Positions 17,323 through 26,084 are shown, counted from the stretch's first letter. The stretch: 64,000 bases of DNA from Hydrogenophaga sp. PAMC20947 (GCF_004795855.1 NZ_CP039252.1:4526001-4590000), one strand, 5' to 3'. A program made the numbers and translations. The notes: a model not told the origin generated them from the letters alone.

Positions 17323-18935
17323 ACTTCGCTCACGCTCTGGTTTTGGTGTTGGAGAAAGGCGCGCAGCTCCACCGGTTTGGCCGGATCGACGCGGGCCACC
17401 TGCAGGCTCATGCGCCAGGTGCGAGTAGCTGGGTTGGGGTAGGTCGTGGCTTCGAGCACGCGGCCATTGCCGTCGGTGTTCACCACGGCTTTGAGTTCGG
17501 TGCCCGCGGGCAGTGAGTCCAGCGCCGGACCCTTGAAATCGAGCACATATTGGGGCTGGGCGTCTTGCTCGGCAGCGCTGCGCTGGGTGTAGCCGTAGCC
17601 CCTGCGGCTCTGGGTGACCCAGCTGCCAGGTGGGCGCTGAAACTGGTCACCTTGCCAGTGAACTTCGTAGGAAAACGCCAGTGGCTGGCCGGGTTCGGGC
17701 AGCTTTTCGGGCACCCAGTAAGCGACCACGTTGTCCTGGGTTTCGTCGGGGGTCGCCAGTTGAACCAGTTCGACCCGACCCGCGCCCCAGTCACCCAAGG
17801 GAACGACCCAGGCACTGGGGCGACGCTCGTAGCGCGCTTCCACGTCTTCGTAGTGGTCGAAGTTGCGGTCGCGCTGCATCAAGCCAAAGCCGCGGATCTG
17901 TTGGGCTTGAAAGGAATTCACCAACACGTCGGCAGCAGGACGTTGCAACGGGCGCCACAACCACTCTGGTCCATGGGGGCCGTCGGTGTGCAGCATCAGG
18001 CCGTCGGAGTCGTGAACTTCAGGGCGGTAGTCGCGTGCGTTGGGTTGGTTGTCACCCGACACAAACATGCTGGTCAGCGGTGCAACGCCCAGGGTGTTGA
18101 TGGGGGGGGCGCCGCGGCGCACATGCAGCTGTGCGCGCACTGTTGCAACCGACTCGGGGCTTTGCTCGGTGCCGGGACGGATCACAAACTGGTAGGCGCC
18201 GGTGACACGCGGTGACTCGAGCAAGGCGTACAGGGTGACTTCTTTCGCGTCGGGGGCAGGGCGCTGCAACCAAAACTCGGTGAAGCGCGGGAATTCTTCG
18301 CTTTGCCCAGCGGGAGCGCCCACGGTGTCGATGGCCAGCCCACGGGCCGACAAGCCAAACTGCTGGTCGCGCCCGAGCATGCGGAAGTAGCTGGCACCCA
18401 GGAACACGGCCAGCTCGTCCTTGTAGGCCGTGTTGTTCAGCGGGTAGTGCAGGCGCAAGCCCGCAAAACCGAGATCGCCCCAGGCCTGGGTGTCAGGCCG
18501 CTGGTGTTTGAATTCCTGGCCAAAGCCGAACAGGTCGCCGCTGTAGGGAATGAAGCGTGCCTGGCCGAGGGCGTCGATTTCGTGCACACGCACCGGTTGC
18601 TTCTGGTTCAGGCCGAGGTGGAAGTACTGCACCTCAAACGGCAGGGCTTGTTGGCGCCAGGTCGACTGCTCGGTTTTGAACCGGATGTCGCGCAGCTGGT
18701 CGTAGTTGAGGTTTTTCACCTCGGTGGGCAAGGTGTCGCTGATTTCGCTCCAGGGCGCCTGAGCGCGGGTTTTCGCGAGCTGGGCCAGGCTCTGCCAGTC
18801 AAAAGCATTGGAAGCAGTCCGCACCGGCTCTGCGGCCAATGCCGCCGGGGCCAGAGCCACAACCAGCAGCGCTGCGCACAGCCAGCGGACTGTGCTGCCC
18901 TGGCGGTGGTGGATGGGGGGGGAACGAGCGTCCAT
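17295..18935 (-). CDS. opgG: Periplasmic glucans biosynthesis protein G
   Basis: Periplasmic partner of OpgH needed for glucan assembly or branching. The 546-aa product has a Sec-type signal peptide (hydrophobic core WLCAALLVVALAPAALA, cleavage after AALA) followed by the MdoG fold (FDWQSLAQLAK; YDQLRDIRFK; PYSGDLFGFGQEF; a C-terminal immunoglobulin-like part). The ATG at 18935 is preferred to an upstream TTG at 18950 because the latter overlaps the -12 element of a sigma54 promoter. There is little Shine-Dalgarno sequence, and the predicted transcript starts at or next to this ATG. Confidence 0.93.
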   Translation of the reverse strand: MDARSPPIHHRQGSTVRWLCAALLVVALAPAALAAEPVRTASNAFDWQSLAQLAKTRAQAPWSEISDTLPTEVKNLNYDQLRDIRFKTEQSTWRQQALPFEVQYFHLGLNQKQPVRVHEIDALGQARFIPYSGDLFGFGQEFKHQRPDTQAWGDLGFAGLRLHYPLNNTAYKDELAVFLGASYFRMLGRDQQFGLSARGLAIDTVGAPAGQSEEFPRFTEFWLQRPAPDAKEVTLYALLESPRVTGAYQFVIRPGTEQSPESVATVRAQLHVRRGAPPINTLGVAPLTSMFVSGDNQPNARDYRPEVHDSDGLMLHTDGPHGPEWLWRPLQRPAADVLVNSFQAQQIRGFGLMQRDRNFDHYEDVEARYERRPSAWVVPLGDWGAGRVELVQLATPDETQDNVVAYWVPEKLPEPGQPLAFSYEVHWQGDQFQRPPGSWVTQSRRGYGYTQRSAAEQDAQPQYVLDFKGPALDSLPAGTELKAVVNTDGNGRVLEATTYPNPATRTWRMSLQVARVDPAKPVELRAFLQHQNQSVSEVWTHLLLPQ

Positions 18936-18946
18936 GCCTTGATACG

Positions 18947-18961
18947 GCAAGCCCCGTGCCA
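18947..18961 (-). promoter_or_regulatory. sigma54 (-24/-12) promoter of opgGH
   Basis: On the minus strand the sequence TGGCACG-GGGC-TTGC (18961 down to 18947) matches the sigma54 consensus TGGCACG-N4-TTGCW at all positions except the last W. The predicted start is about 12 bp downstream, at or beside the opgG ATG (18935). It is preceded by an IHF site and two GlrR-type operators, the full arrangement expected for a bEBP-driven promoter. Confidence 0.75.
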
Positions 18962-18980
18962 GGGCTGAAAAACGCTTTTA

Positions 18981-18993
18981 AATCAAGGGCTTA
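18981..18993. promoter_or_regulatory. IHF binding site
   Basis: AATCAAGGGCTTA is an exact match to the IHF consensus WATCAANNNNTTR. Its centre is about 52 bp upstream of the predicted opgG start, between the sigma54 promoter and the GlrR-type operators. IHF bending at this place is typical for sigma54 promoters activated from a distance. Confidence 0.65.
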
Positions 18994-19055
18994 GATCGAA
19001 AAGTTGATGGCAGCCGGTGAATTTATCTTCCAGAGCAAGGGAAAACCCTCAATTT

Positions 19056-19073
19056 TGTCGCTATGTGGCGACA
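19056..19073. promoter_or_regulatory. GlrR-type operator 1 (TGTC-N10-GACA)
   Basis: TGTCGCTATGTGGCGACA fits the operator pattern TGTC-N10-GACA known for enterobacterial GlrR at glmY. The arms extend to a 7-bp perfect inverted repeat (TTGTCGC/GCGACAA). It is centred near -130 relative to the predicted opgG start and lies about 50 bp past the glrR stop, so the regulator gene adjoins its presumed site. Confidence 0.7.
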
Positions 19074-19122
19074 AGCTGAGTGTGGGTTTGTAAAAAACCC
19101 TTAAAAATCAACCCACTAACGG

Positions 19123-19140
19123 TGTCACTCACCAGCGACA
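19123..19140. promoter_or_regulatory. GlrR-type operator 2 (TGTC-N10-GACA)
   Basis: TGTCACTCACCAGCGACA is a second exact TGTC-N10-GACA match, centred near -197 and overlapping the 3' end of glrR. Its inner bases are not palindromic, unlike operator 1. The centres of the two sites are 67 bp apart. Two sites in under 90 bp is far more than expected by chance. Confidence 0.6.
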
Positions 19141-20519
19141 ACATCGTCGCTACCCGCCTTGAACAGGCCTGGTGTGAGCCCGTGCTTTTGCAGCAGTCGG
19201 TAAAACTCGGTGCGGTTGCGTTGCGCAAGGCGGGCCGCGTCGGCTGCGTTGCCATCGGTCATTTTCAGCAAATCGACCAGATAAGCGCGCTCAAAGCGTT
19301 GTTTTGCATCGGCAAAACTCAAAACCTCCACCGCCGGGCCGCTGCGCAGCGCGCGCTGCACCAGCGACAGCGGCACCAGCGGCGTGGTCGACAGGGCGCA
19401 CACCTGCTCGACCACGTTGTAGAGCTGGCGCACATTGCCCGGCCAGGGAGCCTGTGACAAGCACTTCAGCGCCTCGGGCGAAAACCCCGAACTGCGCTTG
19501 GCGTATTTGGCCGCGAGCTTGGCCAAGAAGTGGTTCGCCAAGAGGGTGATGTCTTCACGCCGTTGGGCCAGTGTGGGCAAATGCAAGGTGACCACATTGA
19601 GCCGGTAGTACAGGTCTTCGCGAAACTGGGCGCTTTCCATGGCGGCGTCCAGGTCGCGGTGGGTGGCGGAGATGATGCGCACATCGACCGGAATCGACTG
19701 GCTGGAGCCCAACGGGCGCACCGCGCGCTCTTGCAGAACGCGCAGCAGCTTTACCTGCAGGGCCGGCGGCATGTCGCCGATCTCGTCCAGCAGCAGGGTG
19801 CCGCCGTGGGCCATTTGAAAGAGGCCTTTGTGGTTGGCCACGGCATCGGTGAACGCGCCTTTCATGTGGCCAAACAGCTCCGACTCGAGCAGTGCTTCAG
19901 GAATGGCGCCGCAATTCACTGCCACAAACGGCTTGCCCGCGCGAGGGCTGGCTTTGTGAATGGCGCGGGCAAGCAACTCTTTGCCGCTGCCGCTGTCGCC
20001 GCGCAGCAGCACGCTGGCATCCGACTGCGCCACCAGGCGCGCCTCGGCCAGCAGATCGGCAATGCGAGTCGAACGGCTCACGATCTCGCTGCGCCACGTT
20101 TCGTCGGCGAGCGGGCCCGGTTCGTTGGGTGCGCTCAAGGCGGCGGCCTGAGCGATTTTCTCCAGCAGGTCTTTCGAGTCAAACGGTTTCGTGAGGTAGG
20201 TGAACACGCCTTTGGCGGTGGCGGCCACTGCATCGGGAATGGTGCCGTGGGCGGTGATCAGAATCACTGGCAACGCGGGGTGGCGCTGGCGAATTTCGTC
20301 AAACAGCGCCAGGCCATCGCGTCCGGGCAGGCGCACGTCGGAGAGCACCACCTGCGGGCGTTCGATCTCCATGTGCGCCAGCGCCGCTTCGGCCGAGCCC
20401 ACGGAGGTCACCGCATAGCCAGCCGCATTCAGGCGCATGGAGAGCAGGCGCAGCATGTCTGCATCGTCGTCGACCACCAGCAGGCGCACACGTTGGGTCG
20501 GGGCGGTTTGTTGGCTCAT
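19125..20519 (-). CDS. glrR: GlrR (QseF/YfhA)-type sigma54 response regulator
   Basis: 464-aa NtrC-family regulator: receiver with phosphoacceptor Asp61 (VVLSDVRLPGRDG), AAA+ domain (Walker A GDSGSGKE, Walker B LLLDEIGDMP, arginine-finger region FREDLYYRLN) and a C-terminal Fis-like HTH (NAADAARLAQRNRTEFYRLL). The sigma54-contact loop is GAFTDA with Asp225, not the usual GAFTGA. Neighbours glrK and a small qseG-like lipoprotein match the E. coli glrK-qseG-glrR operon. Start and stop overlaps with the lipoprotein gene (ATGA) show coupling. Likely target: opgGH directly downstream. Confidence 0.87.
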   Translation of the reverse strand: MSQQTAPTQRVRLLVVDDDADMLRLLSMRLNAAGYAVTSVGSAEAALAHMEIERPQVVLSDVRLPGRDGLALFDEIRQRHPALPVILITAHGTIPDAVAATAKGVFTYLTKPFDSKDLLEKIAQAAALSAPNEPGPLADETWRSEIVSRSTRIADLLAEARLVAQSDASVLLRGDSGSGKELLARAIHKASPRAGKPFVAVNCGAIPEALLESELFGHMKGAFTDAVANHKGLFQMAHGGTLLLDEIGDMPPALQVKLLRVLQERAVRPLGSSQSIPVDVRIISATHRDLDAAMESAQFREDLYYRLNVVTLHLPTLAQRREDITLLANHFLAKLAAKYAKRSSGFSPEALKCLSQAPWPGNVRQLYNVVEQVCALSTTPLVPLSLVQRALRSGPAVEVLSFADAKQRFERAYLVDLLKMTDGNAADAARLAQRNRTEFYRLLQKHGLTPGLFKAGSDDVVAGE

Positions 20520-21205
20520 GGGCGGACAGGTCGAGGCCCGTGGGGTGGGGGGGGCGCATTCATGCTGCGCTCAATCGCGCGCATGGCGTCGAGGCGCTCA
20601 TTCAAGGCGTCGATCCGGCGCTGGCTCTCACGCAGCTGTTGGGTGGTCCGCTCCAGGTTGTCCTCAAGGCGGCGGATGGTGGTGAGGTTGTCTATCAACA
20701 CATGCGCCAGCGCTGTGTACGCGCTGGCATCGGCCTCCGTGCTGGAAGCCACCCGCTGGAGCAAGCCCAGGGCCCTTGCGGTTTCCACCGGCTCACGGGT
20801 TTGCAGCAGGGCGAGTGCAAACTGCATCAGGATTTTGGGACTGGGGGCAACGGCGGGTGAGGTGCCCTGGCCCGACTTGGGGACTTGGGTCCCCTGCGTG
20901 ATCAGCTCCTGCTTGCGCTCGACCGCGCCCATGGCTCGCAAGCGTTCGGCATACCGCAACAGGTCGGCCAGTGCATCTTCGTCGGTTGTGACCGTTGCCG
21001 GATTGGGCACTGGGGCGGTCTCGGTCACCGGTGCGGCAGCTGCAGCGCTGGTCGGCGCAGCCACCTCGACAGCGGCGGGCGCAGACGCGGGCGGCGAGCT
21101 GTGTTGACACGCTGCCAGCAGTGCGCTGCATGCGGCCACCGCCAGGCGGCTACGGCCATTCCTCAGGCGCCGCGTTCGGTTCGCGGTGTCGATCTCAATG
21201 CGCAT
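20516..21205 (-). CDS. QseG-like outer-membrane lipoprotein of the Glr system
   Basis: 229-aa lipoprotein: a basic N-terminus, a hydrophobic segment and lipobox LLAAC, then an Ala/Pro/Val-rich linker, a helical domain (LADLLRYAERLRAMG; LMQFALALLQTREPVETARAL) and a coiled-coil tail rich in Arg/Gln/Glu. In E. coli, QseG sits in the same position and activates the GlrK (QseE) kinase. Sequence similarity to QseG is weak by eye, so the call rests mainly on position and architecture. It overlaps glrK by 11 bp and glrR by 4 bp. Confidence 0.65.
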   Translation of the reverse strand: MRIEIDTANRTRRLRNGRSRLAVAACSALLAACQHSSPPASAPAAVEVAAPTSAAAAAPVTETAPVPNPATVTTDEDALADLLRYAERLRAMGAVERKQELITQGTQVPKSGQGTSPAVAPSPKILMQFALALLQTREPVETARALGLLQRVASSTEADASAYTALAHVLIDNLTTIRRLEDNLERTTQQLRESQRRIDALNERLDAMRAIERSMNAPPPPHGPRPVRP

Positions 21206-22616
21206 GGGGTAGTTCAATCCTGAAGTGCGTGGTGTTGGGCCGGCTGCGCACCAGGCGCACCCGTCCACCATGGGCTTTGACATATTCCTGCACGATAGAC
21301 AAACCAATACCGGTGCCACGCACTGCGTCGACCGGTTGGCGTTCACCGCGGTAAAAGGGTTCAAAAATACGTTCCCAGTCGGCCTGCGCAACGCCAGGGC
21401 CTTGATCGATGATGTCAATGCCCACGCCGTCGGCGTCTTGCGCCAGGCGCAGCACAATACTGGCCCCAGCGGGCGAAAACCGAATCGCATTCAGCAACAA
21501 GTTGCCCACTGCCGAGCTCATTTTTTTCCGGTCCAGAGGCAGTGTGACCGCTTCGCCCTCTACCCGCACCACCAGACCGCGACTCTGCCAGTTCAAGCGC
21601 TGTTCCTCGATTTGCGCTTCGAGGAGGCTGCGCACGTTGGTGGGTTCGCGCTGGAGTTGTTTGGCGTCAAACGCAGCGGCATTGAAGCTGAGCAGCGCCT
21701 CAATCTGTTGCTGCAGCAAGTCGGTGTTGTGCCGCAAGATGTGGACCACCTCGGCTTGGCTGGGCGTGAGTGCGCCGGCCACGCCGTCGCCCAGCACCGC
21801 CACGCCCTCGTGTAGCGAGGCCAGCGGAGTTTTCAGCTCGTGCGAGACGTGACGCAGAAAGCGTGCCTTGTCGTCGTCGAGTTCGGTCAGGCGAATGCGC
21901 AGCCATTCGAGCTGCTGGCTGACCCGCCGCACATCGCGCGGGCCTGCGATGTTGATGGCTCGATCCAGCTGGTTTTGACCCAAACCCGCGATGGCTTGTT
22001 CCAGACGCTTGAACGGGCGCGCCAACCACACGCCAAACGCCAGCGCCAGCAATGCAGCAAGCAGAATCGAGCCAGTGACCTGTTGCGTGAGTTGCTCTCG
22101 GCTGCGATCCAAGCTCATCTGCAAGGCCACATTGCGCCGCGCGATGATGGCCTGCACCTCTTGCCCCAGCGCCACGTTGTGGCCATCGAGGGCGCGAAAG
22201 GCGCTGGCCACGGCTTGCTCGCGCTCCAGAGCGGTTTCGGGTTCACCATCCAGAAGCGCGGTGATGGCTTGCAACTGGTCGCGCCATTCCTGAATGCGTT
22301 GGGGCGTGACCTCGTTGTCCTGCAGACGTTCTACGATATCTCTCGCGTGCTGGGCGGTGTCGTCGAAATTGGCGCGCAGCACCGCATCACGCAGCACCAG
22401 CGATTGACGCGCACTGCGCTCCATGTTTTCGCTGCGCTCGCGCAGCGACTGCGCATCGGTCGACAGCTCGATCGCCAAGCTCGCGCCGGCACTGGACTGC
22501 GCCATCAGTCGCTCCAGCGAGAACAGCGCACGCACCGCCACTGTGCCCAACAATGCGCCAATGAGCAAAAACGCGACCATCAACAGCTGGGGAAACGAAA
22601 ACGGAGAAGCCCTCAA
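21195..22616 (-). CDS. glrK: GlrK (QseE)-type sensor histidine kinase
   Basis: 473-aa inner-membrane kinase: first helix [19 protein letters not shown], a helical periplasmic region of about 145 residues, second helix [16 protein letters not shown], a HAMP region, the H-box [13 protein letters not shown] with His259, and an ATPase domain with [13 protein letters not shown]. This matches GlrK, which phosphorylates GlrR in response to envelope signals. Its start overlaps the miaB stop (ATGA), so miaB, glrK, the lipoprotein and glrR probably share a transcript. Confidence 0.87.
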   Translation of the reverse strand: MRASPFSFPQLLMVAFLLIGALLGTVAVRALFSLERLMAQSSAGASLAIELSTDAQSLRERSENMERSARQSLVLRDAVLRANFDDTAQHARDIVERLQDNEVTPQRIQEWRDQLQAITALLDGEPETALEREQAVASAFRALDGHNVALGQEVQAIIARRNVALQMSLDRSREQLTQQVTGSILLAALLALAFGVWLARPFKRLEQAIAGLGQNQLDRAINIAGPRDVRRVSQQLEWLRIRLTELDDDKARFLRHVSHELKTPLASLHEGVAVLGDGVAGALTPSQAEVVHILRHNTDLLQQQIEALLSFNAAAFDAKQLQREPTNVRSLLEAQIEEQRLNWQSRGLVVRVEGEAVTLPLDRKKMSSAVGNLLLNAIRFSPAGASIVLRLAQDADGVGIDIIDQGPGVAQADWERIFEPFYRGERQPVDAVRGTGIGLSIVQEYVKAHGGRVRLVRSRPNTTHFRIELPHAH

Positions 22617-23983
22617 GGTGTTGCGTCGGCGGTGATGACCACTTCACCGCGCAAGGAGTGCGCGGTGGCTTGCGTGATGTGCACATCGATCATCTGTCCC
22701 ACCAGGCGTGCGCCGTTGGGGCCACCATGAAAATTCACCACACGGTTGCACTCGGTGCGCCCCATGAACTCGGGCGCTTGGGGCGTGGACTTGCGTGAAG
22801 GGCCTTCCACCAGAATGCGCTGGACCGTGTCCAACCGGCTGGCGCTGATACGGGCCACGTTGGCTTCGATCGTGGCCTGCAGGTGTTGCAGGCGCTTGAG
22901 TTTCACGGCGTGTGGTGTGTCGTCGAGCAGGTTGGCCGCCGGTGTTCCGGGGCGCGGGCTGAAGATGAAGCTGAAGCTGATGTCAAAGCCCACGTCGTCG
23001 ATAAGTTTCATCGTCTTGCCGAAGTCTTCTTCGGTCTCGCCAGGGAAGCCGACGATGAAGTCGCTGCTCATCTGGAGATCTGGCCTGATGGCGCGCAGCT
23101 TGCGCACCGTGCTCTTGTATTCCATGGCCGTGTAGCCGCGCTTCATCGCCATGAGGATGCGGTCGCTGCCGTGTTGCACCGGCAGGTGCAGGTGGGTGAC
23201 CAGCTTGGGCAGCTTGGCATACGCCTCGATCAGTCGCGGCGTGAATTCGTTGGGGTGGCTGGTGGTGTAGCGGATGCGTTCGATGCCGGGGATATCGGAC
23301 ACGTATTCGAGCAGCAAGGCGAAGTCGGCGATCTCGCCGCCTCCCTTTGAAGCGCTGCCCATGGGGCCGCGGTAGGCGTTGACGTTCTGGCCCAGCAAAT
23401 TGACTTCGCGCACACCCTGGTCGGCCAGGCCGGCGATTTCCACCAGCACATCGTCAAATGGCCGGCTCACCTCTTCGCCGCGCGTGTACGGCACGACACA
23501 GTAGCTGCAGTATTTGGAACAACCTTCCATGATGGAGACAAAGGCGCTGGCACCGTCCACCCGCGCGGGTGGCAAGTGGTCGAACTTTTCGATTTCGGGA
23601 AAGCTGATGTCCACCTGGGGCTTGGACAACTTGACGCGCGCATTCAGCAACTCGGGCAACCGGTGCAGCGTTTGCGGGCCGAAGACCACGTCCACATACG
23701 GTGCGCGCTTGATGATCTCGGCGCCTTCCTGGCTGGCCACACAACCGCCCACGCCGATCAGCACGCCCTTTTTCTTCAGGTGCTGCACCCGGCCGAGGTC
23801 GGAAAACACTTTCTCTTGCGCCTTCTCGCGCACCGAGCAGGTGTTGAACAAGATCAGGTCGGCTTCATCCACATTTTTGGTGGGTTCGTAGCCTTGGGCT
23901 GCATGCATCACGTCGGCCATCTTGTCCGAGTCGTACTCGTTCATCTGGCAGCCGAAGGTTTTGATAAAGACTTTTTTGCTCAT
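22613..23983 (-). CDS. miaB: tRNA-2-methylthio-N6-isopentenyladenosine(37) synthase MiaB
   Basis: Radical-SAM methylthiotransferase that modifies A37 of tRNAs reading UNN codons. The 456-aa product has the N-terminal cluster-binding Cys12 (FGCQMN), Cys49 (NTCSVR) and Cys81 (GGCVAS), the radical-SAM motif [17 protein letters not shown], and a C-terminal TRAM domain ([18 protein letters not shown]). Length is typical. It is the first of four overlapping genes ending with glrR. A fragment similar to its last part is found near 14.27 kb. Confidence 0.96.
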   Translation of the reverse strand: MSKKVFIKTFGCQMNEYDSDKMADVMHAAQGYEPTKNVDEADLILFNTCSVREKAQEKVFSDLGRVQHLKKKGVLIGVGGCVASQEGAEIIKRAPYVDVVFGPQTLHRLPELLNARVKLSKPQVDISFPEIEKFDHLPPARVDGASAFVSIMEGCSKYCSYCVVPYTRGEEVSRPFDDVLVEIAGLADQGVREVNLLGQNVNAYRGPMGSASKGGGEIADFALLLEYVSDIPGIERIRYTTSHPNEFTPRLIEAYAKLPKLVTHLHLPVQHGSDRILMAMKRGYTAMEYKSTVRKLRAIRPDLQMSSDFIVGFPGETEEDFGKTMKLIDDVGFDISFSFIFSPRPGTPAANLLDDTPHAVKLKRLQHLQATIEANVARISASRLDTVQRILVEGPSRKSTPQAPEFMGRTECNRVVNFHGGPNGARLVGQMIDVHITQATAHSLRGEVVITADATP

Positions 23984-24060
23984 GGTCTTGAGAATAGAAA
24001 TGGAATGAGAAGCCGGCCGGCATGCGGCACAGCATTGAAGTTCAGCAGGGGCGGGGGGCG

Positions 24061-24076
24061 CGACCGAAGGCGGTCG
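24061..24076. other. Small GC hairpin between miaB and the upstream hypothetical gene
   Basis: CGACCG-AAGG-CGGTCG forms a perfect 6-bp stem with a 4-nt loop in the 142-bp gap. It has no T-run on either side, so a strong intrinsic terminator is unlikely; it may be a weak pause site or a chance feature of GC-rich DNA. Confidence 0.3.
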
Positions 24077-24125
24077 GGCAGGCAGCAGGCCCAGCAGGGG
24101 GCCGCGCAGCGATGCAAAGGCCGGA

Positions 24126-24500
24126 TCAGTTGCTCAGGTCTGCTGCGCGAGGGCGCTTTTCCGCCGCTTCGATGTCTGTGAGGATCCAGACGTCGTGCAC
24201 TTGCCCATCGGGCGTCAGCACGTAGTTGACGGTGAGCTCTTGCCCCACCACGGTGCCCGACAACACCATCAGGTTGTTGGTGGCGCGGATGCGCGAGCCG
24301 GGGGCCAGGCGGTTTTGCACGCCGTCCATGGTGATCACGGGGGGCTGCAAGACCACCAGCGTACCGCGCAGGGCTTTGCCGGGGAACATGCGGTGCAGGG
24401 TCTGGGCCTGGGCAGCGGGCCACAGGGTCACAGAAGCCAACGCCAAAGCGGCGAGCGTGATGCGTCGAAGGCGTTGGCCGGGTGTCGGGCAGCGGTTCAT
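24126..24500 (-). CDS. Conserved-looking exported hypothetical protein
   Basis: 124-aa protein with a clear signal peptide ([19 protein letters not shown], cleavage after AQA). The mature part is mostly beta-rich: [59 protein letters not shown] do not recognise a named family. Coding signals are good (signal peptide, GC-rich third positions, no overlapping gene). It precedes miaB on the same strand with a 142-bp gap. Likely periplasmic; function unknown. Confidence 0.7.
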   Translation of the reverse strand: MNRCPTPGQRLRRITLAALALASVTLWPAAQAQTLHRMFPGKALRGTLVVLQPPVITMDGVQNRLAPGSRIRATNNLMVLSGTVVGQELTVNYVLTPDGQVHDVWILTDIEAAEKRPRAADLSN

Positions 24501-24733
24501 GGTGTGTATCCAGAGGCTGAAATGAAAGAGCCGCAGCAGACTTTGCGGGCTCCAAGAGCCTCAGATTGTCTCATGAGAGCTCGGCGCATGGGGTGTTTGT
24601 GTGCGCCGGTGTGGTCACCTGGGCACGGATCGATGGCGGCCAAAAAACCGCGTCTGGCTGAAGTGGGCCACACCATCGTTTGGCGGCATGCAGCCGTTCA
24701 CAATGCAAGGCTTCACAAGAACACGGAGACACC

Positions 24734-25327
24734 ATGGCCCGCCTGCAACCCTTGCCGCCCGAGACCACGCCCGAGCTGAAACCCCACTTTGACTTTTTCC
24801 TGGGCACACTGGGGTTCACGCCGAACAGCGTGCTGACCATGCAGCGCAAGCCCAAGCTGGCCCAGGCGCTGGCTGTGATGAACGCCGCCGTGATGGACCC
24901 GGAGGGCGAGGTGGACCTGGGTTTCCGGCGCCTGATCGGGCATGTGGTCAGCAAGGCTTCAGGCTGCCTGTACTGCCAGGCACACACCCTGCTTGGCGCG
25001 CAAAATTTTGGGGTGAGCGAAGCGAAGCTGGCCGATGTCTGGACCTATGCCAGCAGCTCCCACTACAGCGAGCGCGAGCGGCTGGCGATGGATTTTGCGC
25101 TGGCCGCCGCGTCGCAGCCCAATGCCGTGACCGATGAGCAGTTCGCCGAGTTGCAGCAGCACTGGAGCGATGGCGAAATCGTGGAGCTGCTGGGCGTGGT
25201 GGCGATGTTTGCTTTCCTCAACCGCTGGAACGACACCATGGCCACGCCCCTGGAAGCGGTGCCGGAACAGGTGGCTTCAAGGGCGCTGGGCGAACAGGGC
25301 TGGGGGCCAGGCAAACACAGCGCCTGA
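24734..25327 (+). CDS. Carboxymuconolactone decarboxylase (AhpD-like) family protein
   Basis: 197-aa helical protein with the AhpD-type redox motif CLYCQAHT (CxxC followed by His) in the middle and a second similar helical region later. Such proteins act as peroxidase-linked thiol reductases or remain uncharacterised. The ATG at 24734 follows ACGGAGACACC, a good ribosome site. It stands alone between the hypothetical gene and yaeQ, with which it converges (18-bp gap). Confidence 0.82.
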   Translation: MARLQPLPPETTPELKPHFDFFLGTLGFTPNSVLTMQRKPKLAQALAVMNAAVMDPEGEVDLGFRRLIGHVVSKASGCLYCQAHTLLGAQNFGVSEAKLADVWTYASSSHYSERERLAMDFALAAASQPNAVTDEQFAELQQHWSDGEIVELLGVVAMFAFLNRWNDTMATPLEAVPEQVASRALGEQGWGPGKHSA

Positions 25328-25345
25328 AGGCCTGGTAAGGGCTGT

Positions 25346-25906
25346 TTACTTCCAGCGAATCGGCTCGATGTCCACGCTGCCCTGCGCGCTGGACAGGGTG
25401 ATCGAGCCTTCCTGGATCGTCGCCTGCAGCTGCATGCTGCGTTCGGCCAGGGCCGCCAGGGCAGGGGCGGCCTCGGTCGGCAGGCGCCAGGCCTGGAGCT
25501 TCTCCAGCCGGCTCAGCTTGGTTTCGATACCGCGCCACCACACATCGGCCGCCGAGCCAAAGGCATAGACGAACACCGCGTCGGCCTTGCTGCAGGCTTT
25601 GGCCAAAGGTTTGTCTTCGGGCTGGCCCACTTCGATCCAGATGCGCTTGCGCCCGGTGAAATCGGTCAGCGACACGTCTGGATCGTCCGGGTCGGACAGT
25701 CCCGCGCCAAAGGCCAGGGTGCCATCGCCGTTGCAAGTATCTTGCAGTTCATGGGCATGGATGGCCAGCGCCACCAGACGCACCATCATGCGGTCGTCGG
25801 TCTCGCTCGGGTGGCGGGCCAGCGTGAGCGCGTGGTCTGCGTAATAGCCGTGGTCGATGTCGGCAATTTGCAGGTTGACTTTGAAAATGGTGGATTTGAG
25901 GGCCAT
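25346..25906 (-). CDS. yaeQ: YaeQ family protein
   Basis: 186-aa protein with the full YaeQ pattern: MALKSTIFKVNLQIADID start, YYADHALTLARHPSETDDRM, and the later WIEVGQPEDKPLAKACSKAD and YAFG motifs. The fold belongs to the PD-(D/E)XK nuclease superfamily, with Glu in EVGQ and Lys/Asp around it. Cellular role is not settled. It lies just downstream of the tRNA-Met terminator on the same strand, but is probably transcribed separately. Confidence 0.88.
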   Translation of the reverse strand: MALKSTIFKVNLQIADIDHGYYADHALTLARHPSETDDRMMVRLVALAIHAHELQDTCNGDGTLAFGAGLSDPDDPDVSLTDFTGRKRIWIEVGQPEDKPLAKACSKADAVFVYAFGSAADVWWRGIETKLSRLEKLQAWRLPTEAAPALAALAERSMQLQATIQEGSITLSSAQGSVDIEPIRWK

Positions 25907-25956
25907 GGGGCGTTGTGGCCGCGCAGGGCGCGTCCATTCATAAAGTAACGGACAAC

Positions 25957-25993
25957 AAAAAAAGCGGACACCGTCACCGGGGTCCGCTTTTTG
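25957..25993 (-). terminator. Intrinsic terminator after tRNA-Met
   Basis: Read on the minus strand, AAGCGGAC pairs with GTCCGCTT across a 12-nt loop and is followed by a run of seven T. The stem arms are 25962-25969 and 25982-25989. It lies 5 bp beyond the encoded CCA end of the tRNA and ahead of yaeQ, so it should end tRNA transcription. Confidence 0.8.
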
Positions 25994-25997
25994 AATC

Positions 25998-26074
25998 TGG
26001 TGGCGATAGGTGGACTTGAACCACCGACATCAGCATTATGAATGCTGCGCTCTAACCAACTGAGCTATATCGCC
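25998..26074 (-). tRNA. tRNA-Met (anticodon CAU, elongator type)
   Basis: Full cloverleaf on the minus strand: acceptor GGCGATA/TATCGCC, D-arm AGCTCAGTTGGTTAGAGC, anticodon arm CAGCA-TTCATAA-TGCTG with anticodon CAU, and T-arm GGTGG-TTCAAGT-CCACC. The CCA end is encoded (25998-26000). The GGTTAGAGC D-loop type and lack of initiator features (C1-A72 mismatch, three G-C pairs) favour elongator Met; tRNA-Ile with lysidine-modified CAU cannot be fully excluded by eye. Confidence 0.9.
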
Positions 26075-26084
26075 GAAGCCCCAC

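Noticed and set aside
25998..26074. tRNA-Met as an integration site for a mobile element
   Set aside because: No integrase, no direct repeat of the tRNA 3' end and no foreign-looking genes are nearby.
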